This document shows, one piece after another, positions 8,312-17,440 of a stretch of 55,941 nucleotides of DNA. Made by a program: the position numbers and the translations under genes. The stretch is from Aureispira sp. GTDB taxonomy: Bacteria > Bacteroidota > Bacteroidia > Chitinophagales > Saprospiraceae. The notes beneath the pieces are model-generated. The model made no database searches and had not been told where the DNA came from. It saw only the letters and a program-made list of their open reading frames with translations. The DNA is taken from positions 1 to 55,941 of the forward strand of contig JAAEPD010000624.1 in the NCBI GenBank assembly GCA_024222455.1, written 5' to 3'. The stretch's first letter is position 1, and each line of letters starts with the position of its first letter.

Positions 8312-9868
8312 TTAAAGAGTGTCATTACCTTGGTGAACATTCAGCACTTCACCTCTAAAGCGCAAAATAGATAAAAAATTGTTCACTTCCATCTGCCAAG
8401 AATGCCAAGACTTACTAGATTCTGGCCAGTTTTGGTTCAATACAGGATAGAGCCCTGCTGGAACAGCGTAGGCTGCTCGCTTTAGTACAGATTTTAGGGC
8501 CCAATGAAAAACATAACTGTCTTGGGCTATGGTATATTTAATTCTATGAATAACTTTTTTAGACAGCTCTTCATTCCACTGTTGATCCTCTCTTAGCAAG
8601 AAATTGACAATAGGGTGGTCATCAGAAAGAGATTGTGAGTGGCTGTCTGTTAGATACTCTAAAGCTATAGTGTTGAACACTTCATCAGACATTCCTTCAT
8701 ACATGAATTCGATAGACAAACTTGTCCATCTTTTATTATACTGAGTGTCAACATAAAATCGATGACAAGCTAATATCCAATTATGATCCTGAAAACGTTG
8801 TGCAGCTGTAGCCCAAGCCCAAATCAAGATACTGTGCCAGTTGGTCTGGGCAACTTCTTTTAGCAATTCTTCTGGAGTTTTGTCCCATTGTTTACTCCAA
8901 TAACTAGGAGGTGTTAGTGCCATAAGTTGAGCCAACCAATTTGCTTTTTGCCCTTCTGCTGGCAGGGGTTTGTAACGAACACGAACCCCATTCTCTTTCA
9001 TCTCTGTAGTACAATGTTCTGGCAGAAATAAGCTAACTTGACGTTTTTGAGGGTTATATTGAACAGCATCTTCTAATAGCTTCTGAACTCGGCCAATAAG
9101 CGCAGCATGTGGTAAATGACTTAATAGTTCTACAGCTTTTTCTCGAACCTCTTTTCTGCGATCTTTCAAACACTTTTCCAAAAAAGCCTCATCATCATAA
9201 GATAGGTTGAGATATAATACATTTAGAAAAGAAACCCGAATAGCATGAGCTTCGCTACTCCATGATTTTTCTATCAGCTGCAAAGCCTTTTGAGGTTGTA
9301 ATCGACGTAGATTTTCCAAGTATTCTAGACGTTCATCTTTGCTACCTAGTTCAAAAATACGTTCATCATTAGTTGCTAGAATCCGATGTACATAATTCCA
9401 GTGAGGGTTGAACTGTGATAACCAAACACCACGTTCTCCTAAACAAGGCACTAGATATGGTCGTACATTCTTGTGTATTGTCCCATAAGTAAGGAGGTTG
9501 GGGAGTAGTTGATGTGGAATATGTTGTTGCTGTATATCTAATATTTTGAGTAATTCTATAAGAATTTCTTCATAGTTGTTCTGTAGAATGTGTTGTAGTT
9601 GTAAACGAGCTTTATGACTGCAAACTTCTTTTTTCTCAGAAGGACAAGAGGAGTACAGCAGTTTATTTTTTAAACTATCAGTAGTGAGACCTGCTTTATT
9701 GAGTTGAGTATAGGCAGCTAAGGCACGCAAAGTATTGTTTTCACGATCAGAGGAATCTACTGCCTCAACTCCATATTGTTTTAGCTCTTGTTGAACAGCA
9801 ATAGAGTCTTTGCGTTGTGTGCTTGTGCCTAATAATACTGTTTTGACTAGTTCCTTCCAGCCTTCCAT
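8312..9868 (-). CDS. DUF5691 family protein with HEAT-like region
   Basis: 518 aa. The N-terminus (MEGWKELVKTVLLGTSTQR) matches the opening of DUF5691 proteins, in which a conserved short helix is followed by L-L-G-T. The middle section (residues about 170-270) contains helical pairs with F-L-E-K-C-L-K-D-R-R-K-E-V-R-E-K-A-V-E-L-L, as in HEAT/armadillo solenoids. The C-terminal half is rich in Trp and His. The family is often found near SWIM zinc-finger, AAA ATPase and VWA genes; none of those is adjacent here. Molecular role unknown. It is probably co-transcribed with the 121-aa gene 24 bp downstream. Confidence 0.72.
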   Translation of the reverse strand: MEGWKELVKTVLLGTSTQRKDSIAVQQELKQYGVEAVDSSDRENNTLRALAAYTQLNKAGLTTDSLKNKLLYSSCPSEKKEVCSHKARLQLQHILQNNYEEILIELLKILDIQQQHIPHQLLPNLLTYGTIHKNVRPYLVPCLGERGVWLSQFNPHWNYVHRILATNDERIFELGSKDERLEYLENLRRLQPQKALQLIEKSWSSEAHAIRVSFLNVLYLNLSYDDEAFLEKCLKDRRKEVREKAVELLSHLPHAALIGRVQKLLEDAVQYNPQKRQVSLFLPEHCTTEMKENGVRVRYKPLPAEGQKANWLAQLMALTPPSYWSKQWDKTPEELLKEVAQTNWHSILIWAWATAAQRFQDHNWILACHRFYVDTQYNKRWTSLSIEFMYEGMSDEVFNTIALEYLTDSHSQSLSDDHPIVNFLLREDQQWNEELSKKVIHRIKYTIAQDSYVFHWALKSVLKRAAYAVPAGLYPVLNQNWPESSKSWHSWQMEVNNFLSILRFRGEVLNVHQGNDTL

Positions 9869-9928
9869 AGAAATACTTAGATTGATAATGTATTTGAAGA
9901 TGAATGTAAGCTAACTAATTATAGTTAA

Positions 9929-10585
9929 TTATTCCTCAACCCAAGTTACATTTTTTAGGATATAGGCCATTCTTAAATAATCTGTTTGATTGAGTTCTAG
10001 TGTGCCTTTTAGCTTAACAACTTCCTTTGTGTATGGAATTGGTTTTTTAGGGTAGACTTCCATGACTGATTCAGGGCCACCACCACCACAGAAGAAACAA
10101 GACGAAGCAGGATAGGCAGAGAGCATAAACATAGAACCATCTCCATTACTTTCGCCCATAGCTGTAGCTACTACATCACTAGGAACTATATAACCTTTTA
10201 TTTCTATTTGTTTTCCTTCAAGGTCTGTAATATCTTTAGTGAATTGGGGCTTAAATACCACATCATCTATAGCCTCATCGTATTGAATGTCAAACTTCAG
10301 CTTTAGAAAAACATCCCAAAGACCTCCAGGAGACTGCAAGGTGCCATCAGGGTTAAGCGGAAACATTTCGTCTGTAGAACTGAAGGCTTCCCCAAAATCA
10401 TCTTCACTATAACCATCTGCATAAGCAGTAAACTCTGCATCTGGGTTAGAACTACGATTGCTGTCTGTGACTATGTCTTTAGACTTTTCTTCGGTCGAAA
10501 GCCCTAACATGTTTTTGAAAAGACTTGGACGCAAGGCTACCATTAAACCTAAAATCAGAACTATAAAACCTATTTTCTTTGCCAT
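9929..10585 (-). CDS. DUF3299-like protein with CxxC motif
   Basis: 218 aa from the ATG at 10585. A longer reading begins at TTG 10627, but that codon lies inside the -7 promoter element, so the ATG is preferred. The N-terminal hydrophobic segment (KKIGFIVLILGLMVAL) is a signal anchor or uncleaved signal. The conserved part starts at LEGKQIEIKGYIVP and continues with F-M-L-S, then P-A-S-S-C-F-F-C-G-G-G-G-P-E-S-V-M-E-V, with Cys163 and Cys166. This is the pattern of the DUF3299 family (a hydrophobic strand, a gap, C-x-x-C, P, then a V-x-V strand), where the cysteines probably bind metal. It acts outside the cytoplasm. Substrate unknown. Confidence 0.65.
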   Translation of the reverse strand: MAKKIGFIVLILGLMVALRPSLFKNMLGLSTEEKSKDIVTDSNRSSNPDAEFTAYADGYSEDDFGEAFSSTDEMFPLNPDGTLQSPGGLWDVFLKLKFDIQYDEAIDDVVFKPQFTKDITDLEGKQIEIKGYIVPSDVVATAMGESNGDGSMFMLSAYPASSCFFCGGGGPESVMEVYPKKPIPYTKEVVKLKGTLELNQTDYLRMAYILKNVTWVEE

Positions 10586-10624
10586 GTATTTATACTTGCT
10601 TGTTTGAATATCTTTTTGAAAAGA

Positions 10625-10656
10625 CAAAGATAAGCATTAGTTAGCAATCTTGTCAA
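10625..10656 (-). promoter_or_regulatory. Bacteroidota promoter for the DUF3299-like gene
   Basis: On the minus strand, TTGACA (TTG at 10656-10654), then 21 bp, then TATCTTTG (10632-10625). This matches the Bacteroidota -33 TTG and -7 TAnnTTTG consensus. Transcription would begin near 10618, giving a 5' leader of roughly 30 nt before the ATG at 10585. Confidence 0.7.
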
Positions 10657-10738
10657 CTTATGGGATAGTGCTTAATGTATTTTTAACTAAGAATTAGATT
10701 TATGATGCTTGCTGTAAAAATTCGCAATACACTCTAAA

Positions 10739-12487
10739 TCATTTTTTGATAATAGTGCTAAGGTAAGACTCCTTATCTGAACTAACATTAAGGTAGTATA
10801 AACCTTTAGGCAGCGCTGTAATATCTAACTGAAATTGATAATCAAAAGATGCGCTTTGAGTGAGCAGAGTTTGCCCTAATGTATTGCTAACTTGTACAGT
10901 TCCATTTTGTATAGGCTTAGGTGCTAGTATTGTAATATTTCCTTTAGTTGGATTTGGATAAATACGCAATCTAGCCTTTTGTACTTCAGTTGTTGCCGTA
11001 AATAAATCAGGGCGAACATATTGTAGGGCAGCATCTAAATCAATCAACCCATAACCCACCATATTGTTAGGGAACAGGTTGCCTGTTGTTCCTCCACAGG
11101 TATTAGGAGGATTGGAATAAACAGGACGAGCAGTCATTTCTAAGATATGCTCTATACTATCTACTTGACCTGCCAAACTAGGATCTGCCGAAATTAATAA
11201 AGCTACGGCTCCTGCTACATGAGGACCTGCCATGCTTGTACCACTAGAGTTACCATAGTTTCCATTAGGTGTACTAGAAAAAATGCCTACACCAGGCGCA
11301 ACAACATTGGGTTTTAGGCGCCCACTACTATCAAGTGTAATAGCCCCTTTACTACTAAAACCTGCAAGTGTATCTACAAAATCGGTTGCACCTACGGCAA
11401 AAGCTTCTTCAAATATAGCAGGAGGCGCAGCTATGCTACTACATGAGGGGCCTGAGTTCCCAGCAGAAACTACAACTACTACACCTGCATTCGTTAGATT
11501 AGTAACAGCAAGGTGCATTAAATGAAAGTTGCTAGAGTCGCAACCTTCAGTAGTTGGGCAGTACCAAGAGTTATTAATAACATGAGGTGCTTTCGTAGGG
11601 TCCGGATTGAGATCATTCGTATCAGTAGGTGCCAAAAACCACTCAAAACACTCTACATAAGTGGCCAAAGAACCCCAACCATTATCCATATTCCTACAGC
11701 CAATCCAACTAGCTTCAGGAGCTACACCTATTTGCTGACCTGCTCCATCGTCACCAATCATAGTTCCCATAGTATGGGTACCATGACTTCCATCATCGCA
11801 AGGCGATTTAGCATCATAACCACAAGAATTTGTAGTAGCAGGACCCACTTGAGCATGTATAGCATCATGCCAATGATAGTTATGATCTGTAGAAGTCCCT
11901 CTATAAGCGTTTTGCAAGGCAGGATGTACCCAATCATAGCCAGTGTCTTGTCCTCCTATCACTACACCAGCACCTTTTATATTTAGTTGCCACAAAACAG
12001 GGGCATTAATTCGTTGAACTCCCCATTGTATTTGAGTTGGAGCTCTAGAGTTACCCTGCGCAGCAGTTTTATCCATTGGCAACTCCAATTGAGACCTAGG
12101 TATAGATTGCAATCTAGCAATAGCTTCATGTTTAGCCAGTTGTTCTAATAGTTGATTATTACCTTTTGTTTTAATCGCATTGACAATATAATAGGATTGG
12201 TAATCGACTTGTTGCTGTTCTAGCAGTTGAATGATTGGTCCTTGTGTCTGTTTTGCTAATTGTTTTAACTGCAGAAATACATATTGACCTTTTGCTTCCT
12301 TGCTATCTAATGTTCTTGCAGCTGAGGTATTAGCTTGAGCCTTTAGTTCTACCAAAAACTCTACAGAACCTTCTTGTTGAGCTTTTTGCCAAATTATAGG
12401 ATCTATTTTAGATCGCCAATTTTGCTGAGCTATACTCAATGTAGAACAAGTTAGATATAGTATGATACTGCTAATAATTATTTTCAT
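10739..12487 (-). CDS. Secreted S8 (subtilisin-like) serine protease with T9SS sorting domain
   Basis: 582 aa. A signal peptide (about 1-20, ending SIAQ) is followed by a propeptide-like region to about residue 150 and then a peptidase S8 domain. The catalytic triad is visible: Asp181 (GGQDTGYDW), His235 (DGSHGTHTMG) and Ser418 (SSGTSMAGPHVAGA), with the oxyanion Asn in SAGNSG near 341-346. The last 75 residues (YPNPTKGNITIL ... PKGLYYLNVSS ... IIKK) are a type A T9SS C-terminal sorting domain. The protein should therefore cross the outer membrane by type IX secretion and act extracellularly or on the cell surface. It is a single gene, with a 585-bp region separating it from the divergent ilv operon. 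Cysteine pairs near 222-230 may form disulfides. Confidence 0.93.
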   Translation of the reverse strand: MKIIISSIILYLTCSTLSIAQQNWRSKIDPIIWQKAQQEGSVEFLVELKAQANTSAARTLDSKEAKGQYVFLQLKQLAKQTQGPIIQLLEQQQVDYQSYYIVNAIKTKGNNQLLEQLAKHEAIARLQSIPRSQLELPMDKTAAQGNSRAPTQIQWGVQRINAPVLWQLNIKGAGVVIGGQDTGYDWVHPALQNAYRGTSTDHNYHWHDAIHAQVGPATTNSCGYDAKSPCDDGSHGTHTMGTMIGDDGAGQQIGVAPEASWIGCRNMDNGWGSLATYVECFEWFLAPTDTNDLNPDPTKAPHVINNSWYCPTTEGCDSSNFHLMHLAVTNLTNAGVVVVVSAGNSGPSCSSIAAPPAIFEEAFAVGATDFVDTLAGFSSKGAITLDSSGRLKPNVVAPGVGIFSSTPNGNYGNSSGTSMAGPHVAGAVALLISADPSLAGQVDSIEHILEMTARPVYSNPPNTCGGTTGNLFPNNMVGYGLIDLDAALQYVRPDLFTATTEVQKARLRIYPNPTKGNITILAPKPIQNGTVQVSNTLGQTLLTQSASFDYQFQLDITALPKGLYYLNVSSDKESYLSTIIKK

Positions 12488-12767
12488 ATTGTTATAATAC
12501 TGGTGAAGAATAAACTAAAGGTAAACTATTTTAAATTTCAATCAAGAGTTCTTTTGGGATATAGTGTACGGTTTCAATATATAGTTATACAAGTTTTTTT
12601 AGCTAAAAATGTTTTGTTGAGTTGCTACTAATAATTTCTAGACGGTAAAAAATGAAGATTTTGTAATGTTTTATTTGCTTGATAAATAGTGAGTTGTGAT
12701 TTTTCGGCACTTCTTTGTGAGGGCAATAATTGGTAGAATAGAAGAGGTCAGAAAAAATGAAAAGTAC
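12488..12767. other. Non-coding spacer between the subtilase gene and the ilv promoter
   Basis: AT-rich DNA with no open frame of note and no obvious repeat or hairpin. It must hold the subtilase promoter; TACCTTTA on the minus strand is a near match to the -7 element, but no well-spaced -33 TTG was found. Confidence 0.5.
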
Positions 12768-12797
12768 TTGACATTGGAATTTTTTAGCCTACTTTTG
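12768..12797 (+). promoter_or_regulatory. Promoter of the ilv operon
   Basis: TTGACA (TTG at 12768-12770), 19 bp, then TACTTTTG (12790-12797): an exact Bacteroidota -33/-7 pair with optimal spacing. Transcription would start near 12804, leaving a leader of about 270 nt before ilvE that contains the attenuator. Confidence 0.8.
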
Positions 12798-12919
12798 TAT
12801 CAACAAAACAAATAGAAAAACTAGAGAGACTAATTGTATAATAGAATTAACTATAAGATTAGATATCTCCAAAATTAAGAGGTTTTTACAACTATTACAG
12901 GCAAATGAATAGTAGGAGA

Positions 12920-12973
12920 ATGTTTCCAATAATTAACAATATTAGCATTATTATTTTTACTCGAATAGAGTGA
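12920..12973 (+). CDS. ilv operon leader peptide (Ile-rich, 17 aa)
   Basis: ATG at 12920, 6 bp after an AGGAG ribosome-binding site (12914-12918), encodes MFPIINNISIIIFTRIE and stops at TGA 12971-12973. Seven of 17 residues are Ile, including three in a row at codons 10-12; there is no Leu or Val. It lies between a strong promoter and a terminator ahead of isoleucine/valine genes. The stop codon overlaps the antiterminator 5' arm. This is the arrangement of classical amino-acid attenuation, so the peptide most likely senses charged tRNA-Ile by ribosome stalling. Confidence 0.82.
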   Translation: MFPIINNISIIIFTRIE

Positions 12974-13012
12974 GAACAGGCTTCGAATTGCATATGAAAA
13001 GGTCTTCTCACT
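12969..13012 (+). promoter_or_regulatory. ilv antiterminator pairing
   Basis: AGTGAGAA (12969-12976) is the exact reverse complement of TTCTCACT (13005-13012). The second arm overlaps the 5' arm of the terminator, so the two structures exclude each other. A ribosome stalled on the Ile codons (12941-12955) would leave 12969-12976 free to form the antiterminator; one at the stop codon would cover it. Confidence 0.72.
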
Positions 13013-13040
13013 ACAACATGAGAAGACCTTTTTTATTTTT
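12999..13040 (+). terminator. ilv attenuator terminator
   Basis: AAGGTCTTCTCA (12999-13010) and TGAGAAGACCTT (13019-13030) form a perfect 12-bp stem with an 8-nt loop, followed by TTTTATTTTT. It ends about 33 bp before ilvE and is the default stop for leader transcripts. Confidence 0.88.
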
Positions 13041-13072
13041 AAAATTACATCAACTTATAAATCAGTATTGCT

Positions 13073-13957
13073 ATGTATTTCAATGAAAACACAGTTTTGT
13101 TCTTAGATGGAAAGTGGTTGAAAGCATCTGAAACAGCAACTTCTTTGTACAATCAAACTTTGCATTATGGCAATGGAGTATTTGAAGGTATTCGATCTTA
13201 TGAAACAGAGCATGGGCCAAGTATTTTTAAGGCTAAAGAGCATTACGAACGCTTATTGTATTCTGCTGAGAAAATGTATATAGATATTCCTTATACCGTA
13301 GATGAACTAACTGCTAAAACCTATAAGTTATTGGAATTGAATGGAATTCAAGATGCCTATATTCGACCCCTTGTTTATCTAGGAGAGGATTTGCATCTTA
13401 ACCCTAGTAGTGATGTGCATGTACTTTTAGCAGCATGGGAATGGGATAAGTATTTAGGTGATCAGTTAGTAGATGTAATGACCTCTCCATTTCAGCGCCC
13501 TAATCCAAAATCCTGCTTTGTAGATGCAAAGGTTACAGGACATTATTCTAATTCTATTTTAGCTAGCACAGATGCGAAGCGAAAAGGTTTTGATGAAGCA
13601 TTACTTTTAGATATGAATGGCTATGTAGCAGAAGGACCAGGAGCTAATTTCTTTTATGAAAAAGACAATAAACTCTACACTTGCCCTACTGGAAATATCC
13701 TTCCTGGAATTACTAGAGCAACTATGTTTGAGCTTTGTGAATTGCTAGAAATTGAACTAGAAGAGCGCTTTTTTACGCCAGAAGAGATAAGAGGTGCTGA
13801 TGGGGCCTTTTTTGTAGGAACAGCAGCAGAAGTAGCAGGTATTTCAAGCTTAGATCGTGTTCCATTTAAGTTGAGTTGGGAAGACACCATTGGTTTTGAG
13901 TTATCTAAAGCTTACAAACGAAAAGTACTAGAGCAAGAACCTGTTTACATTTTCTAA
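13073..13957 (+). CDS. ilvE: Branched-chain amino-acid aminotransferase
   Basis: 294 aa, the usual length for fold-type IV PLP aminotransferases. It transfers amino groups between glutamate and the 2-oxo acids of Val, Ile and Leu, the last step of the pathway. Visible family features are the LHYGNGVFEGIRSY block at 30-43, the probable PLP lysine Lys153 (FVDAKVTGHYSNS), EALLLD near 175-180, a G-Y-V-A-E-G-P-G-A-N-F-F segment and the GIT-R loop near 216. It is the first structural gene behind the Ile attenuator and begins 33 bp after the terminator. ilvD follows at a 30-bp gap. Start ATG is well placed. Confidence 0.94.
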   Translation: MYFNENTVLFLDGKWLKASETATSLYNQTLHYGNGVFEGIRSYETEHGPSIFKAKEHYERLLYSAEKMYIDIPYTVDELTAKTYKLLELNGIQDAYIRPLVYLGEDLHLNPSSDVHVLLAAWEWDKYLGDQLVDVMTSPFQRPNPKSCFVDAKVTGHYSNSILASTDAKRKGFDEALLLDMNGYVAEGPGANFFYEKDNKLYTCPTGNILPGITRATMFELCELLEIELEERFFTPEEIRGADGAFFVGTAAEVAGISSLDRVPFKLSWEDTIGFELSKAYKRKVLEQEPVYIF

Positions 13958-13987
13958 TATATACATAGACTATTAAAGTAATATACC

Positions 13988-15661
13988 ATGCAGTTGAACA
14001 AATATAGCCAACGTGTAACTCAAGATCCTTCACAGCCTGCTGCTCAAGCAATGTTGCATGCTATTGGTTTAAATGAAGCAGATCTTAAAAAGCCATTAGT
14101 GGGAATAGTAAGTACTGGGTATGAAGGAAACCCTTGCAATATGCACTTAAACGGATTGGCACTTGATGTAAAAAAAGGTGTGCAAAAGAATGAAGCTGTT
14201 GGGCTAATCTTTAATACTATTGGAGTTAGTGATGGTATTTCTATGGGAACATCAGGTATGCGTTTTTCTTTACCTTCAAGAGAGATCATTGCAGACAGTA
14301 TAGAAACGGTAGTGGAAGCGCAAGCCTATGATGCTGTAATAGCTGTAGTAGGTTGTGATAAAAATATGCCTGGAGCAATGTTAGCTTTTGCTCGACTCAA
14401 CAGACCTGCAATCTTGGTTTATGGAGGTTCTATTGCTAGTGGTTGCCATGCAGGCAAAAAACTAGATATTGTATCTGCTTTTGAAGCTTTAGGTGAAAAG
14501 ATTGCAGGCAAAATAACAGAGGCTGATTTTAAGGGTGTTGTTCAGAATGCTTGCCCTGGAGCAGGTTCTTGTGGAGGAATGTACACCGCCAATACTATGG
14601 CTTCTGCTATAGAGGCAATGGGCTTAAGTTTGCCTTATTCTTCTTCCAATCCAGCGACCAATGCAGTGAAACAAAAAGAGTGTGAAGAGGCTGGTGAGTT
14701 GATGTATTCTCTTTTAGAGAATGATTTGAAACCAAGGGATATTCTAACAAAAGCAGCTTTTGAAAATGCCTTTAGGTTAGTGACTGTTTTAGGAGGGTCA
14801 ACTAATGCTGTTTTGCACTTATTAGCTATAGCTAGAACATTGGATTTAGACATAACTATTGATGATTTTCAGAGAATTAGTGATAGTACACCATTTTTAG
14901 CAGATTTGAAACCTAGTGGCCAGTACTTGATGGAGGATTTACATGCAATAGGAGGGGTGCCAGCTGTCATGAAATATATGTTAGATAATGGTTTTTTGGA
15001 TGGAAGTTGCATGACTATTACAGGAAAAACAATCGCTGAGAATTTAGCAAATGTAGCACCTTTAGATTTTGAGCAAGATTTGCTAAAACCATTAAACCAG
15101 CCAATCAAAGAAACTGGCCATATCCGAATCCTATATGGAAACCTAGCAGAAGAAGGTTCTGTCGCCAAAATAACAGGAAAGGAAGGTCAATATTTTGAAG
15201 GTAATGCAAAGGTCTATAATAGTGAAGAGGAGGCAAACAAAGCTATTGCTAATAATGAAATCCAGAAGGGTGATGTTTTAGTTATTCGATATGTAGGCCC
15301 TAAAGGTGGACCGGGGATGCCCGAAATGCTTAAACCCACTTCTGCTATAATGGGAGCTGGTTTAGGTAAGGAAGTAGCTTTGATTACTGATGGTCGTTTT
15401 TCGGGAGGAACACATGGTTTTGTGGTTGGACATATTGCCCCTGAAGCCTTTGAGGGTGGCTTGATTGCGCTACTGAAAGATGGAGATAAAATTAGAATTG
15501 ATGCTGTTGCTAATACACTTATTGCAGATTTAACAGAAGCAGAAGTATTAGCTAGAAAAAAGGCTTGGAAAAAACCCCAATTGCGTGCAAGTCGAGGGTA
15601 TTTATGGAAATATGCTCAAACTGTATCCTCTGCTTCTAAAGGCTGTACTACTGATTGCTAA
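13988..15661 (+). CDS. ilvD: Dihydroxy-acid dehydratase
   Basis: 557 aa. It dehydrates 2,3-dihydroxy-3-methyl(iso)valerate to the 2-oxo acids used by IlvE. The three conserved Fe-S ligands typical of the family are present: Cys50 (GNPCNMH), Cys123 ([10 protein letters not shown]) and Cys195 ([14 protein letters not shown]). The C-terminal GxGMPEM loop ([10 protein letters not shown]) and the [11 protein letters not shown] motif are intact. Length matches short bacterial IlvD/Edd-family dehydratases. It sits between ilvE and ilvB with gaps of 30 bp each, in an apparently single transcript. Confidence 0.96.
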   Translation: MQLNKYSQRVTQDPSQPAAQAMLHAIGLNEADLKKPLVGIVSTGYEGNPCNMHLNGLALDVKKGVQKNEAVGLIFNTIGVSDGISMGTSGMRFSLPSREIIADSIETVVEAQAYDAVIAVVGCDKNMPGAMLAFARLNRPAILVYGGSIASGCHAGKKLDIVSAFEALGEKIAGKITEADFKGVVQNACPGAGSCGGMYTANTMASAIEAMGLSLPYSSSNPATNAVKQKECEEAGELMYSLLENDLKPRDILTKAAFENAFRLVTVLGGSTNAVLHLLAIARTLDLDITIDDFQRISDSTPFLADLKPSGQYLMEDLHAIGGVPAVMKYMLDNGFLDGSCMTITGKTIAENLANVAPLDFEQDLLKPLNQPIKETGHIRILYGNLAEEGSVAKITGKEGQYFEGNAKVYNSEEEANKAIANNEIQKGDVLVIRYVGPKGGPGMPEMLKPTSAIMGAGLGKEVALITDGRFSGGTHGFVVGHIAPEAFEGGLIALLKDGDKIRIDAVANTLIADLTEAEVLARKKAWKKPQLRASRGYLWKYAQTVSSASKGCTTDC

Positions 15662-15691
15662 ACCCCCATAAACTTTATTAACTCAAAAATA

Positions 15692-17425
15692 ATGGAAACA
15701 ACAACACTCAAAAATAAGGAAGTTCTCAGCACTGTATTGCAAGAAATATCAGGAGCAGAGGCTGTTATAAAAATACTGTTAGAAGAAGGTGTAGATACTG
15801 TTTTTGGGTATCCTGGAGGTGCTATTATGCCTGTGTATGATGCTTTGTATGGGTACAGAGAGCAACTAAAACATGTACTGACTAGACATGAACAAGGGGC
15901 TACTCATGCTGCTCAAGGCTATGCTAGAGTATCAGGAAAAGTAGGCGTTTGTTTTGCAACCTCTGGACCTGGAGCTACTAACTTAATTACAGGGTTAGCT
16001 GATGCTATGATTGATAGCACACCATTGGTCTGTATTACAGGGCAGGTACATTCATCCTTGTTGGGGACAGATGCTTTTCAAGAAACAGATGTGGTGGGTA
16101 TTTCTATGCCTGTAACAAAATGGAATTGTCAAGTAACTTCCGCTAAGGACCTAGAAAAAGTGTTAGCTAAAGCCTTTTATGTAGCGAGATCTGGGCGCCC
16201 TGGGCCTGTTTTAGTAGATATAACTAAGGATGCACAGTTTGAACTTTTTGAATATAATTATAAGTCTTGTACTAAGGTCAGAAGTTACATTCCTAAGCCT
16301 AGATTGGATCTTTCTCAATTAGTTTTTGCTGCTGATTTGATCAATCAAGCTAAGAAGCCATTGGTTTTGGTAGGGCAAGGAGTCCTTTTGGCAGAGGCAG
16401 AAACAGAATTAAAGATATTTTTAGAAAAGATAGGCGCACCTGCTGCATGGACATTATTAGGACTTTCGGCCTTGCCATCTGATCATTATTTGAATGTAGG
16501 AATGCTAGGAATGCATGGAAATTATGCTCCTAATATCAAAACTAATGAGTGTGATGTACTGATTGCTATAGGTATGCGCTTTGATGACCGAGTAACAGGA
16601 GATTTGAAGCGCTATGCTAAACAAGCTAAAGTAGTACATTTAGAGATTGATCCTGCCGAAATTAATAAAAATGTATATGCCCATGCTCCTGTATTAGGAG
16701 ATGCAAAAGAGAGCTTAAAAGCTTTGACGGAATTACTTGTACCTAATGAGCACGACACTTGGTTAAACTCTTTTAGGTTGTTGGAGGAAGAAGAAAAAAA
16801 ACAAGTAATAACTCCTCAGTTACATCCTAATGAGGGAGAGTTGTTGATGGCTGAGGTGGTACGTAGAGTGAGTGAAGCAACTCTGCATGATGCTGTTTTG
16901 GTGACAGATGTAGGGCAACACCAGATGGTAGCTTCTCGATATTTTAAGTTTAAAAATTCTAAAAATAGTGTGACTAGTGGTGGGCTAGGTACTATGGGGT
17001 TTGCCTTGCCAGCTGCTTTAGGTGCTAAAATGGCTAAACCTAAACAAACTGTGGTTGCTTTTATTGGAGATGGAGGCTTTCAGATGACTTTGCAAGAACT
17101 TGGAACTATTCAACAGGAAAATCTAGCTGTAAAAATCATTATACTCAATAATAACTATTTAGGAATGGTGCGTCAATGGCAAGAACTGTTTTTTGAAAGG
17201 CGTTATTCCGAAACCAATATTTCTAGTCCTAATTTTGTGGCTTTGGCTGGAGCCTATGGCATAAGAGGGCAGCGAGTAAATGAACGAGTAAATCTAGATG
17301 AAGCAATAACTGAAATGTTAGAACATGATGGGGCTTATCTTCTAGAGGTTATGGTCAAAAAAGAAGGTAATGTATTTCCTATGATCGAGACAGGAAGCTC
17401 TGTTTCTGAAATCCGTTTGAGTTAA
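15692..17425 (+). CDS. ilvB: Acetolactate synthase large (catalytic) subunit
   Basis: 577 aa ThDP- and FAD-dependent enzyme that condenses pyruvate with pyruvate or 2-oxobutyrate, the committed step to Val/Leu and Ile. Three thiamine-enzyme domains are visible: an N-terminal PYR domain with the activating Glu67 (TRHEQGATHAAQGYAR) and TSGPGATN near 90-97; a central FAD-binding domain (MRFDDRVTG near 300); and a C-terminal PP domain with GDGGFQM plus the downstream LNNNYLGMVRQWQ metal/ThDP motif. The regulatory subunit follows 15 bp later, as expected for a two-subunit AHAS. Confidence 0.96.
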   Translation: METTTLKNKEVLSTVLQEISGAEAVIKILLEEGVDTVFGYPGGAIMPVYDALYGYREQLKHVLTRHEQGATHAAQGYARVSGKVGVCFATSGPGATNLITGLADAMIDSTPLVCITGQVHSSLLGTDAFQETDVVGISMPVTKWNCQVTSAKDLEKVLAKAFYVARSGRPGPVLVDITKDAQFELFEYNYKSCTKVRSYIPKPRLDLSQLVFAADLINQAKKPLVLVGQGVLLAEAETELKIFLEKIGAPAAWTLLGLSALPSDHYLNVGMLGMHGNYAPNIKTNECDVLIAIGMRFDDRVTGDLKRYAKQAKVVHLEIDPAEINKNVYAHAPVLGDAKESLKALTELLVPNEHDTWLNSFRLLEEEEKKQVITPQLHPNEGELLMAEVVRRVSEATLHDAVLVTDVGQHQMVASRYFKFKNSKNSVTSGGLGTMGFALPAALGAKMAKPKQTVVAFIGDGGFQMTLQELGTIQQENLAVKIIILNNNYLGMVRQWQELFFERRYSETNISSPNFVALAGAYGIRGQRVNERVNLDEAITEMLEHDGAYLLEVMVKKEGNVFPMIETGSSVSEIRLS

Positions 17426-17440
17426 TCTCCCTAAAATTAA

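Noticed and set aside
11283-11986. Plus-strand ORFs opposite the subtilase gene.
   Set aside because: They are antisense shadows of the S8 domain; the minus frame has the intact catalytic triad, signal and sorting domain.
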